Assembly (NCBI RefSeq): GCF_000413855.1
Contig: NZ_ATGG01000020.1
Coordinates: forward strand, 115,673-179,672
Source of the DNA: Acinetobacter gyllenbergii CIP 110306 = MTCC 11365
GTDB taxonomy: Bacteria; Pseudomonadota; Gammaproteobacteria; Pseudomonadales; Moraxellaceae
Direction of reading: 5' to 3'
DNA: 64,000 nt
The translations under genes were made by a program, and so were the position numbers. This document shows positions 21,685 to 30,582 of the stretch, one piece after another. The notes under the pieces are model-generated. The model searched no databases, was not told the origin of the DNA, and saw nothing but the letters and a program-made list of their open reading frames with translations. Numbering within the stretch: the stretch's first letter is position 1; each line of letters begins with the position of its first letter.

Positions 21685-24528
21685 ATGAGCATCATCACTT
21701 CTACTCCTGGCCAACTTCAGGTCATTAAGCGCACCGGTGAGATTGCGACATTTAATGCCGAGAAAATTTCTGTTGCGATTGGGAAAGCATTTTTAGCTGT
21801 TGAAGGTCAACAAGGTACGGATTCAAGTCGTATCCATGACCGTATCACGCAACTGACAGAAATGGTTATGAACACCTTCAATCGTCGCCTACCGTCTGGT
21901 GGCACGATTCATATCGAAGAGATTCAAGACCAAGTTGAATTGGCATTGATGCGCACAGGCGAGCAAAAAGTTGCCCGCGCCTATGTGATTTATCGTGACC
22001 AACGCGCAAGTGCTCGTCAGCAAACTGGTGCGAACCATCACCCTACCCTACAAATTACAGATGCCAATGGTCAGCTCCAACCGTTGGATTTGGATGCGCT
22101 TACCGCAACCATCCAAACTGCAAGTGAAGGTCTAGAAGGGATTGATGTTCAAGCCATCCTTGATGAAACCGTAAAGAACTTATACAACGGCGTAAAAGAA
22201 AGCGATATCGCGACCACCATGATGATGGCAACGCGTACCCGTATCGAACAAGAGCCAAACTATACTTATGTGACTGCACGTTTACTCAGTAGCGAATTGG
22301 TCAGCACGGGTCTCGAGTTCTTAGGTCTGCCAGCAGAAACCTTGGAAGGCGACGCTTTAGAAACTTTCTTGAAGAAAGGGATCGAGCTTGACCTGCTTTC
22401 TGAAGACTTGTTGAACTTTGACCTTGCTAAATTGGCTGCTGCGATCAAACCAGAACGTTCAAACCAATTCACTTACTTAGGTCTACAAACTTTATTTGAC
22501 CGTTACTTCATCCATTCAAATGGCGTGCGTTTTGAATTACCACAATTATTCTTTATGCGTGTGTCGATGGGTCTGGCACTTAACGAAGAAAATAAAGAAG
22601 ACCGTGCAATCGAATTCTATGACTTATTGTCTAGCTTCGACTACATGGCATCTACACCAACGCTATTTAACTCAGGTACTTTGCGTCCGCAATTATCAAG
22701 CTGTTACTTGACCACCATCGGTGATGACCTATACGACATTTATGGCGCAATGCGTGATAACGCAATGTTGTCTAAATGGGCTGGCGGTTTAGGTAATGAC
22801 TGGACACCAGTTCGTGCCTTGAACTCATATATCAAAGGCACTAACGGTAAATCTCAAGGTGTGGTTCCTTTCCTTAAAGTTGCCAACGATACAGCCGTTG
22901 CTGTCAACCAAGGTGGTAAGCGTAAAGGTGCAGTCTGTGCATACCTCGAAACTTGGCACTTGGATGTTGAAGAATTCCTAGAGCTGCGTAAGAATACTGG
23001 TGATGACCGTCGTCGTACTCACGACATGAACACAGCGAACTGGGTGCCTGACTTGTTCATGCAACGTGTATTTGAAGATGCTGAGTGGACATTGTTCACC
23101 CCGTCTGAAACACCAGACCTGCATGATTTAACGGGTGCTGAATTCGCTGAGCGTTATGCGCACTACGAAGCAGTCGCAAAACAAGAAAACATGCTGCATA
23201 AGAAAGTCCGTGCCAAAGACTTATGGCGCAAAATGCTTTCGATGTTGTTCGAAACTGGTCACCCGTGGATCACATTCAAAGACGTATGTAACTTACGTTC
23301 ACCACAACAACATGTGGGCGTGGTTCACTCTTCGAACTTGTGTACAGAAATCACTTTAAACACCAACCAAGATGAAATCGCGGTATGTAACTTAGGTTCG
23401 ATCAACCTTGTACAACACGTTCAAGGTGGTGTATTAGATCGTGAGAAACTTGCGCGTACAGTGAAAACTGCGGTGCGTATGCTCGATAACGTGATCGACA
23501 TTAACTACTATGCCGTGCCACAAGCGAAGAATTCAAACTTGAAGCACCGCCCTGTGGGTATGGGAATCATGGGCTTCCAAGATGCATTGTATGAAATGAA
23601 TCTTGCTTATGGTTCAGATGCAGCGGTTGATTTCGCTGATGAATCAATGGAAGTGATCAGCTACTACGCCATCGAAACCTCAAGCAACCTTGCGCTTGAA
23701 CGTGGTGCTTACTCAACATTCAAAGGCTCATTGTGGGATCAAGGGATCTTGCCAATCGACTCTTTAGAAATCGTTGCAAAATCTCGTCCAGAGCGTATGT
23801 TCGAAGTGGATCGCACGCAACGTTTAGACTGGGATACTTTACGTACTAAAGTTCAAAAAGACGGTATGCGTAACTCAAATGTGATGGCGATTGCACCGAC
23901 TGCAACCATCTCTAACATTTGTGGCGTGTCTCAATCGATTGAGCCAACGTTCCAGAACTTGTATGTGAAATCGAACCTTTCTGGTGAGTTCACCGTGATC
24001 AACCCTTACCTTGTTCGTGCATTAAAAGAACGTGGTCTTTGGGATACCGTCATGGTGAATGACCTGAAACACTTCGAAGGTTCAGTTCAAAAGATTGCGC
24101 GTATTCCTGAAGAATTAAAAGCAATCTTCGCGACTGCATTTGAAGTGGATACTCGCTGGATCGTAGATGCTGCGTCACGTCGTCAAAAATGGATCGACCA
24201 AGCACAGTCATTGAACCTTTACATCGCTGGCGCGAACGGTAAGAAACTTGACATCACCTATAAGATGGCATGGTTACGTGGTCTTAAAACCACCTATTAC
24301 CTCCGAGCTTTAGGTGCAACATCGGCTGAGAAATCAACCATCAATACTGGCGCACTCAATGCAGTTAAACCAGCATCGGTTGAAGCGCCTGTGGTTGCGG
24401 CAGCACCAGCGGCAGTTGTGGCTGAGAAGAAACCTGAAACTGCGGTTGAAGAAGATGGTTTCACGACAGCAGCACCAGTGCCATTGGCGTGTTCAATTGA
24501 CAACCCAGACTGCGAAGCTTGTCAGTAA
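21685..24528 (+). CDS. nrdA: Class Ia ribonucleotide reductase, catalytic alpha subunit
   Basis: Reduces ribonucleoside diphosphates to deoxyribonucleotides together with NrdB (947 aa, cytoplasm). The N-terminus carries a full ATP-cone (about residues 10-110, VIKRTGEIATFNAEKISVAIGKAF), the dATP on/off switch. A second, weaker cone-like segment lies at about 120-215, as in Pseudomonas NrdA. The ten-stranded catalytic barrel includes STPTLFNSGTLRPQLSSCYL, the radical/thiyl loop region NLCTEITLN and ATISNICGVSQSIEP. The C-terminus has an Ala/Pro-rich flexible linker (about 890-935) ending in CSIDNPDCEACQ, the mobile cysteines that regenerate the active site. E. coli NrdA is 761 aa; the extra length is the second cone and the linker. 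GGAG lies 12 nt before the ATG. Confidence 0.96.
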   Translation: MSIITSTPGQLQVIKRTGEIATFNAEKISVAIGKAFLAVEGQQGTDSSRIHDRITQLTEMVMNTFNRRLPSGGTIHIEEIQDQVELALMRTGEQKVARAYVIYRDQRASARQQTGANHHPTLQITDANGQLQPLDLDALTATIQTASEGLEGIDVQAILDETVKNLYNGVKESDIATTMMMATRTRIEQEPNYTYVTARLLSSELVSTGLEFLGLPAETLEGDALETFLKKGIELDLLSEDLLNFDLAKLAAAIKPERSNQFTYLGLQTLFDRYFIHSNGVRFELPQLFFMRVSMGLALNEENKEDRAIEFYDLLSSFDYMASTPTLFNSGTLRPQLSSCYLTTIGDDLYDIYGAMRDNAMLSKWAGGLGNDWTPVRALNSYIKGTNGKSQGVVPFLKVANDTAVAVNQGGKRKGAVCAYLETWHLDVEEFLELRKNTGDDRRRTHDMNTANWVPDLFMQRVFEDAEWTLFTPSETPDLHDLTGAEFAERYAHYEAVAKQENMLHKKVRAKDLWRKMLSMLFETGHPWITFKDVCNLRSPQQHVGVVHSSNLCTEITLNTNQDEIAVCNLGSINLVQHVQGGVLDREKLARTVKTAVRMLDNVIDINYYAVPQAKNSNLKHRPVGMGIMGFQDALYEMNLAYGSDAAVDFADESMEVISYYAIETSSNLALERGAYSTFKGSLWDQGILPIDSLEIVAKSRPERMFEVDRTQRLDWDTLRTKVQKDGMRNSNVMAIAPTATISNICGVSQSIEPTFQNLYVKSNLSGEFTVINPYLVRALKERGLWDTVMVNDLKHFEGSVQKIARIPEELKAIFATAFEVDTRWIVDAASRRQKWIDQAQSLNLYIAGANGKKLDITYKMAWLRGLKTTYYLRALGATSAEKSTINTGALNAVKPASVEAPVVAAAPAAVVAEKKPETAVEEDGFTTAAPVPLACSIDNPDCEACQ

Positions 24529-24552
24529 TTTTATTCCTCTCTCCATAAACTC

Positions 24553-24571
24553 CCTCTCCTTTTAGGAGAGG
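24553..24571 (+). repeat. Hairpin after nrdA
   Basis: Perfect 7-bp stem CCTCTCC / GGAGAGG with loop TTTTA and no T-run, followed by a GA-rich stretch. This resembles short CTCTCC-type dispersed inverted repeats common in Acinetobacter intergenic DNA. It may act as an mRNA processing or stability element rather than a terminator. Confidence 0.45.
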
Positions 24572-24621
24572 TGAAGAGCGACTAAAGCGCCGCGAGAGAG
24601 GTTCCTATAGAGGCATCGATC

Positions 24622-24753
24622 ATGTTCCATCTCAGTCATAATTATCAATTTGGTGTGATTGTTCTGATTTGTGCCTTTCTAGTGTTTTATATCCCCCTCG
24701 TTTACGCGTTTTTTAAAATACGTAGACAACAGCGTAATCAAAATAAGTCTTAG
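24622..24753 (+). CDS. 43-residue single-helix membrane miniprotein
   Basis: Short frame lying between nrdA and nrdB. The ATG at 24622 has GAGG eight bases upstream. The product starts MFHLSHNYQFG, then has one hydrophobic helix of about 20 residues (GVIVLICAFLVFYIPLVYAF), and ends in a strongly basic tail (KIRRQQRNQNKS). This is the profile of a small inner-membrane protein with a cytoplasmic C-terminus. No family is recognised. It could be cotranscribed with nrdA. Coding status is inferred from start context and composition only. Confidence 0.5.
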   Translation: MFHLSHNYQFGVIVLICAFLVFYIPLVYAFFKIRRQQRNQNKS

Positions 24754-24805
24754 GGATTGTCAGTGTCCATTGGTCACTTTTAAAAACTCAATCAATAAAA
24801 CTTAA

Positions 24806-24858
24806 TTTTGCTTACACAAATTGAGCGTATAGTAGGACATCTCCTTGCTTGAGATGTC
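24806..24858 (+). promoter_or_regulatory. Candidate nrdB promoter and leader hairpin
   Basis: TTTTGC (24806-24811) and TATAGT (24828-24833) are 16 bp apart. Immediately downstream GACATCTC / GAGATGTC (24836-24843, 24851-24858) forms a perfect 8-bp hairpin with a 7-nt loop in the leader, 37 nt before the nrdB ATG. nrdB may therefore be expressed from its own promoter as well as by read-through from nrdA. Confidence 0.4.
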
Positions 24859-24895
24859 TAAATAAAAGATATAAAGCAACGAAGAGAGAATTGAT

Positions 24896-26179
24896 ATGTC
24901 TATCCTTAGTTGGGACGATTTTGAAGATGATTCGCAAAAACCGACTGCACCTGAACACAAGTCTGCGTCCATCGACACGCAAAAAACGGTTAATACGCAA
25001 GTGGTATCTGATTCAGAGCAATCATCGCCGCGCGTGGCAGCTGCACAACCCGCTGGAACCAATTCCGTGCGATCAACAAATCCCACCGATTCGTTGGCAC
25101 GAGCATCTGCTGCCTTAGAACACTTAGATGCTGCACCTGGCTTGGAAGAGCTTGAAATGGGTGCACAGCGTGTACAGGTTGATGATAAAGCAATGATCAA
25201 CTGTCGCGCTGACTTAAACCAGCTTGTTCCGTTTAAATACGAGTGGGCTTGGCAGAAGTATCTTGACGGGTGTGCAAACCACTGGATGCCGCAAGAAGTC
25301 AACATGAACCATGATATCGCGCTTTGGAAGTCTGAAAATGGCTTAACTGAAGATGAGCGTACCATCATCATGCGTTCTTTGGGTTTCTTCTCGACTGCGG
25401 ACTCATTGGTTGCAAACAACTTGGTATTGGCGATCTACCGTCACATTACCAACCCTGAATGCCGTCAGTACATCTTGCGTCAAGCATTTGAAGAAGCGAT
25501 TCACACGCATGCTTATCAATACTGTATCGAATCTTTGGGTATGGACGAAGGCGAAGTCTTCAACATGTACCGCGAGATTCCAAGTGTTGCGCGTAAAGCA
25601 TCGTGGGGCTTGAAGTATACTCAATCTTTAAGTGATCCTACTTTCAACACAGGTACGCCTGAAAACGACCAACGTTTATTGCGTAACTTGATCGCGTTCT
25701 ATTGTGTTCTTGAAGGGATCTTCTTCTACTGTGGCTTTACTCAAATCTTGAGTATGGGTCGTCGTAACAAGATGAACGGTGTTGCTGAGCAGTTCCAGTA
25801 CATCTTGCGTGATGAGTCTATGCACTTGAACTTCGGTATCGACATGATCAACCAGATCAAGATCGAGAACCCACATTTGTGGACGGCTGAGTTCCAAGAA
25901 GAAGTGATTCAAATGATTCTTGAAGGCACGATGCTTGAGATCGAATATGCGCGTGACACCATGCCACGTGGTGTATTGGGTATGAACGCAAGCATGATGG
26001 AAGAGTACTTGAAGTTCATCTGTAACCGTCGTTTAGCGCAACTTGGTTTACCTGAGCAGTTTGCTGGTGTAACTAACCCGTTTGCGTGGATGTCTGAGAT
26101 GATGGACTTGCGTAAAGAGAAGAACTTCTTTGAAACGCGTGTAACGGATTACCAAACTGGTGGTGCGTTAAGCTGGTAA
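24896..26179 (+). CDS. nrdB: Class Ia ribonucleotide reductase, radical-generating beta subunit
   Basis: Houses the diiron-tyrosyl radical cofactor that starts NrdA catalysis (427 aa). Ligand pattern is intact: Asp140 (HDIALWK), Glu200 and His203 with radical Tyr207 ([10 protein letters not shown]), Glu273 (VLEGIFF), and Glu307 with His310 ([10 protein letters not shown]). The C-terminal tail YQTGGALSW is the segment that docks to NrdA. The first 85 or so residues are a Ser/Thr/Gln-rich, probably disordered extension beginning [12 protein letters not shown]. It is absent from E. coli NrdB (376 aa) and is not an ATP-cone. A strong terminator follows. Confidence 0.96.
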   Translation: MSILSWDDFEDDSQKPTAPEHKSASIDTQKTVNTQVVSDSEQSSPRVAAAQPAGTNSVRSTNPTDSLARASAALEHLDAAPGLEELEMGAQRVQVDDKAMINCRADLNQLVPFKYEWAWQKYLDGCANHWMPQEVNMNHDIALWKSENGLTEDERTIIMRSLGFFSTADSLVANNLVLAIYRHITNPECRQYILRQAFEEAIHTHAYQYCIESLGMDEGEVFNMYREIPSVARKASWGLKYTQSLSDPTFNTGTPENDQRLLRNLIAFYCVLEGIFFYCGFTQILSMGRRNKMNGVAEQFQYILRDESMHLNFGIDMINQIKIENPHLWTAEFQEEVIQMILEGTMLEIEYARDTMPRGVLGMNASMMEEYLKFICNRRLAQLGLPEQFAGVTNPFAWMSEMMDLRKEKNFFETRVTDYQTGGALSW

Positions 26180-26220
26180 GTCAATAGAATCGTCACGCGA
26201 CACATAAGTTGTCATTGATA

Positions 26221-26248
26221 AAAAATAGAGCCTAAGGGCTCTATTTTT
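26221..26248 (+). terminator. Terminator after nrdB
   Basis: Twelve-base stem AAAAATAGAGCC / GGCTCTATTTTT with loop TAAG, about 40 nt after the nrdB stop. Confidence 0.88.
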
Positions 26249-26303
26249 CTTATATAACCTAAATTTTAGTCTCTAAATATTTACGTTATATAAGAAAAAT
26301 AGA
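26240..26303. repeat. 19-bp perfect inverted repeat at island edge
   Basis: TCTATTTTTCTTATATAAC (26240-26258) is exactly reverse-complemented at 26285-26303 with a 26-nt spacer. The left arm overlaps the nrdB terminator; the right arm begins the AT-rich block. It could form an alternative long hairpin or mark an insertion boundary. The rest of the stretch to 26469 is AT-rich with no visible gene. Confidence 0.6.
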
Positions 26304-26469
26304 CCTTTTAAAAAACCAAATAGTCTTAAAAGTTCAGTTTCTATTAAAAAAAATAGTAACCAAATATAAATCAATTATAAAAACAATAAATTACAGATAG
26401 ATATAAAGAAAATAAAGAGATAAAATATATACAAGTTCAAAATATATTATTATTTGAGTAAATATTTAA

Positions 26470-29400
26470 ATGTCAAAAGATAAACTTAAAAAAATCTGGA
26501 ATGAAATAATAATAACTTATGCTAAAATTAAAGAAATTTATTTAGCTCCTCAAATAACCTCTACACATCAATATTTATCTTTAACACCAATTACTAACGC
26601 AGATGAAGATAATGCTTATTCTGATATGCTAAGATTTGCATTATCACAGAAGAAAACCAACAACATTGCTGTAACTGGACCATATGGTTCGGGCAAAAGT
26701 AGCGTGTTACAAACTTTTCAAAAAAATAATCCACAATGGAAATACTTAAATATATCGCTAGCAACATTCAAAGATCATTTAGAAATTGAAGACAATAATA
26801 AAGAAATTGAAATCGAAGCTATAGAAAAAAGTATATTACAACAACTCTTTTATTCTGTAGATCAAAAAACATTACCTCGCTCCCGACTAAAGCGAATAGT
26901 AACTGTTCAACCTAGAGAGCTAATTGCTAATACACTTTTTATTTTCCTATGGGCTTTTCTAACACTATTTATATTTTTTCCAGAAAGTATTCTTTTTGAT
27001 AAGTTTAGTATATTGGCTAGTTCAGACGAACTAGCTCAAAAAACTATCTCATTATTATTCTTATTGTATTGCATAGTTGGATTATTCACTGGAATAAAAT
27101 ATATTGAAAAGCTTAAAGAACTTAAATTAAAGTTTCAAGATACCGAAATCACATTAAATAATGATCAAGTAGAGTCCATATTAAACAAGCACTTAGATGA
27201 AATTTTATATTTCTTTGAAAGAACAAATTTCGATGTAATCGTAATTGAAGATCTAGACCGTTTTGAGAATTCAGAAGTTTTTATTCGACTAAGAGAACTT
27301 AATACTCTTATCAACAATTCAAAACAAGTAAACCGTCCTATAGTGTTTTTATACGCTATTAGAGATAACATGTTCAAAGATAAAGATCGATCTAAATTTT
27401 TCGATTTTATCATCCCAATTATTCCTGTCATAAACCCTACAAATGCTTATGATTTGATTCGAAAAAACTATATTAACAAAGAAAGTGATAGTCAACTACA
27501 CGTTGAAATTGAAGATATTTTCCTACATCAAGTCTCACTTTATTTTGATGATATGAGACTTGTAACAAATATTTTTAATGAGTTTAAACTTTATGTAAAA
27601 AAACTTAACAACCCAAATCTCAATAAAAACAAATTATTAGCTTTAATAATTTATAAAAACTACTACCCTGCTGAATTTGCAAACCTACACTCTAATAAAG
27701 GTGAAATATATGAAATTTTTACAATTAAAAAGAAAAATATCATTACTAGCAAATTAGAAAAAATTAAACAAGAAATTATCACTTTGGATGATAAAATCCA
27801 AGCATCCCAATTAGAAAAAATTCAAACCATCACAGAATTAAGAAAATTATATGTTTATGAAATCCTTAAAAGATATCCCAATATTACAGGTGCAAGTAAT
27901 CACTATACTTATATTAGTAGCACTACCTATCTAGTAAAACTTAAAATTGGAGACACATATCTCGACCACAACAATCTCACAACTGATGCAAACTTCAACA
28001 TTATTCAAAATTCAGAAAATATAGCGTGGTTTGTAGAGATTACAGGTAATAATAGACATACAAATATTGAAATTAAAAATAGTCAAGATATTACGTTTAC
28101 TTTTAGAAATATTGAAAATATAGTAAACGCCACACTCTCATATACAGATAGAGAAACTAGAATTAAAAATCGCGAAATAACGAATCGTGAAAAGTTATTG
28201 GAGCAAAAACAAGGCTTAGTTAATAAAAAAAATAGTCTTCAGCTGAATACACTAAAAGAGTTACTCACTATAAACTCAAATGAAGAATTCTTTAAATCTG
28301 ACAAACATCCACCTCTACTTCAATTTTTAGTTAGAGAGGGTTACATAGATGAGTACTATCCTGACTATATTTCATTCTTTATTGACAGTGTAATTAATAT
28401 TACTGAAAGAGATTACGCACAACGTGTAATCAACCATATCAACTCAGAGTTTGACTTAACTTTAACTAATGTGGAAAAAATATTAGAAAAATATTTGACA
28501 CCTAGACAGTTTTCACATGCAAGCATCCTCAATTTCAGTTTAGTTGATTTTATACTTAAGAACTATGATAAATTTAACGATCATTACAATAATTTATTCA
28601 AATTATTATCAAATCAGGATGAGCGTTCAATTCAGTTTATTTTCGAATATATAGATAGAGGAGAAAACTCATCCCTATTCATTAATGAAATAGTTAAAAG
28701 CTGGCAGACTTTTTTTGAACATATTCATACGTCAATGACAGACGAAAAAATCGAAAGCTGTCTTCTACTGATATTGAAAAATTTAGAAAAAGAAAATATT
28801 CCTTTACTTAATAATGATGACATTCTAAAAAACTATCTGTCTTCTAAAAGTAATTTTATCGAATACATCAAAGATGCCTATAGTACTGAGCAAGAAATTC
28901 TTAACTTTCTACAGCTTATTAAACCAATATTCGAATATTTGGATTGTAACAATCAAAATGATGTAAGTATATTTAATGAAATTTGTAGAAATGAATATTT
29001 TGAATTTAATGAAAAAATGATATTACAAATTATACGTATAAATAATGAAGATCAAAAAATTGATGAAATCCAAAATATTTTTGCTTCAAAGCCTTATGGT
29101 TTTTTACAAGACATTGCGCCAGACTACTTGAAAACTCAGGTAGAGCAATCAATCAGTAATTTCTTCAAAGAAGTGTATATTTCATCATCTAGAAATCTAA
29201 GTGAAAACTCAGACAACTTCATCAAATTAATTAATAATGAAGATTTAGATAATTCTCACAAAGAATGGTTAATTGAAAAAAATGAAGTCCAAATTTTTAA
29301 TTTAAATGAAATTAAAAATAAATACTTATGGGGTCATATAATTAAAAACTATAGATTAATTCCAACCTGGAATTCAATTTTGCACTACTATGAAATTATT

Positions 29401-30231
29401 GAATCCAATATAGATAAAACTATGACTGATTACATAAACTCACCAGAAGTTCACAATAAGTTAATAGAGGAAAAAATTTCAGAGGCCAAGAACTTTGATA
29501 AACTTGGTGATATTTCTAAGAAGTTTCAAAGGGATTTATTAAAGGAGAACCGTTTAAATATTTCAGCATATCAATGCCTAATTAAATCTATCTATTTTAC
29601 ATACAATAATCTTGATATATCTCAATTATCAGAGGATAAGGTTTTATTATTATGCAGAAATAAAGTACTAGCACTAACTTGTGAAAACTTAGATAACTTG
29701 AGAAACAAAACTAAAAATTTGGTAATAGAATTTCTATTACCATTTCAAAATAGCTTATCCAGAAAAGTACCAGAAGAAATCGAATTATCTAACGATGAAT
29801 TTGAACTTATACTAGCATCTAATAATTTCACGAATACATTTAAAAAAAATATCATTGATAAATTAAAAATAGATCTATTTTCAAAGTCTGAAAATATTAG
29901 AATATCAATTATAAAACTATATAAAAGTTTATCTTTAAAACTTCCACAAGAGTATCTCGACTTTTATTTTGAAAAATCAATTTCTAACACTAAAAATCTA
30001 GAACTACTTATAGACCAGATTAAATACTTGGAACATGAGGAAATTTCCAAATATCTAAAACTACTTCAAAATCCATATAATGAAATTTCAATAGTAGGTA
30101 GACATATAATTATATTAAATGACTTAAATAGTAAACTTTCACTTGAACTAGAAAAAATTAGTTTTATTCATAAAAAAGAAATAAAAAGATACAAGATAGC
30201 CCAAGATAAAATAGTTTTTTATACTAAATAA
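26470..30231 (+). CDS. Very large YobI/KAP-like P-loop NTPase
   Basis: 1253-aa protein whose N-terminal third matches the YobI-like P-loop NTPase family: a leader motif LTPITNADEDNAYSDMLRFAL (about 38-58), Walker A GPYGSGKS (residues 70-77) and a Walker B of the form VIVIEDLDRF (about 256-265). Two hydrophobic helices (about 157-175 and 192-210) are inserted between Walker A and B, as in KAP NTPases, so the protein is probably membrane-tethered. A coiled-coil-like segment follows at about 420-470. The remaining 700 residues are Asn/Lys/Ile-rich, mostly helical and unrecognised, possibly a repeat-type sensor. Base composition is far more AT-rich than nrdB or mqo, so it was probably acquired by transfer. 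The function is not known to me; large P-loop proteins of this kind often sit in defence islands. Confidence 0.75.
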   Translation: MSKDKLKKIWNEIIITYAKIKEIYLAPQITSTHQYLSLTPITNADEDNAYSDMLRFALSQKKTNNIAVTGPYGSGKSSVLQTFQKNNPQWKYLNISLATFKDHLEIEDNNKEIEIEAIEKSILQQLFYSVDQKTLPRSRLKRIVTVQPRELIANTLFIFLWAFLTLFIFFPESILFDKFSILASSDELAQKTISLLFLLYCIVGLFTGIKYIEKLKELKLKFQDTEITLNNDQVESILNKHLDEILYFFERTNFDVIVIEDLDRFENSEVFIRLRELNTLINNSKQVNRPIVFLYAIRDNMFKDKDRSKFFDFIIPIIPVINPTNAYDLIRKNYINKESDSQLHVEIEDIFLHQVSLYFDDMRLVTNIFNEFKLYVKKLNNPNLNKNKLLALIIYKNYYPAEFANLHSNKGEIYEIFTIKKKNIITSKLEKIKQEIITLDDKIQASQLEKIQTITELRKLYVYEILKRYPNITGASNHYTYISSTTYLVKLKIGDTYLDHNNLTTDANFNIIQNSENIAWFVEITGNNRHTNIEIKNSQDITFTFRNIENIVNATLSYTDRETRIKNREITNREKLLEQKQGLVNKKNSLQLNTLKELLTINSNEEFFKSDKHPPLLQFLVREGYIDEYYPDYISFFIDSVINITERDYAQRVINHINSEFDLTLTNVEKILEKYLTPRQFSHASILNFSLVDFILKNYDKFNDHYNNLFKLLSNQDERSIQFIFEYIDRGENSSLFINEIVKSWQTFFEHIHTSMTDEKIESCLLLILKNLEKENIPLLNNDDILKNYLSSKSNFIEYIKDAYSTEQEILNFLQLIKPIFEYLDCNNQNDVSIFNEICRNEYFEFNEKMILQIIRINNEDQKIDEIQNIFASKPYGFLQDIAPDYLKTQVEQSISNFFKEVYISSSRNLSENSDNFIKLINNEDLDNSHKEWLIEKNEVQIFNLNEIKNKYLWGHIIKNYRLIPTWNSILHYYEIIESNIDKTMTDYINSPEVHNKLIEEKISEAKNFDKLGDISKKFQRDLLKENRLNISAYQCLIKSIYFTYNNLDISQLSEDKVLLLCRNKVLALTCENLDNLRNKTKNLVIEFLLPFQNSLSRKVPEEIELSNDEFELILASNNFTNTFKKNIIDKLKIDLFSKSENIRISIIKLYKSLSLKLPQEYLDFYFEKSISNTKNLELLIDQIKYLEHEEISKYLKLLQNPYNEISIVGRHIIILNDLNSKLSLELEKISFIHKKEIKRYKIAQDKIVFYTK

Positions 30232-30240
30232 GAGAAAAGT

Positions 30241-30268
30241 CTATTCTTTATTAGTAATTAAAGAATAG
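30241..30268. terminator. Hairpin after the large NTPase gene
   Basis: Perfect 10-bp stem CTATTCTTTA / TAAAGAATAG with an 8-nt loop, 9 nt after the NTPase stop. The T-run is weak (GCTAATTTT). It could also end minus-strand transcription of the decayed regulator. Confidence 0.55.
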
Positions 30269-30269
30269 G

Positions 30270-30490
30270 CTAATTTTCTAAAAATTTAGCTAAATCTTGC
30301 TCTAAAATACTTAACCAGTCGCATAACTCAATCATATCAAGTCGTCTTTCTAAAATCTCGACTTTAGAAACATAAGACTGGGGTTTGTTCAAACGATGCT
30401 CAAGCTCAACCTAAGTCACTTTTTTGACTCGCGAAGTTTTATATGTTTCTTAATTAGGTCTTGATACCTTGGATCATGTATTGAGCGCAT
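30270..30490 (-). pseudogene. Decayed Xre-family HTH repressor
   Basis: Reading the minus strand from the ATG at 30490, the frame gives MRSIHDPRYQDLIKKHIKL, then RESKK and a stop. One base later in frame it resumes as VT-stop-VELEHRLNKPQSYVSKVE and runs through ERRLDMIELCDWL to a natural stop at 30270. The pattern is the Cro/C1-type helix-turn-helix (LTQVELAxRLxKPQSYVSKxE). Two lesions explain it: loss of one A from an A-run near 30424, and a CAG to TAG change at the Gln before Val-Glu-Leu. The intact product would have been about 73 aa. It may have been a regulator of the adjacent genes. Confidence 0.8.
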
Positions 30491-30563
30491 AGCTCAATAC
30501 CAGTTACAATTAAAAATATCCAAAAGTAGGATATAGAAGAATTAGAAAATATAATAAAAAATC

Positions 30564-30582
30564 CCCTCTCTTAAAACGAGGG
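30564..30582 (-). terminator. Weak terminator overlapping the 284-aa gene's stop
   Basis: CCCTC / GAGGG (30564-30568, 30578-30582) can pair around the stop codon; on the minus strand it runs into a T6 stretch at 30560-30555. Confidence 0.4.

Noticed and set aside
24802..25419. 205-codon minus-strand frame opposite nrdB
   Set aside because: Ser/Cys-rich reverse-frame product overlapping the conserved nrdB start; not coding.
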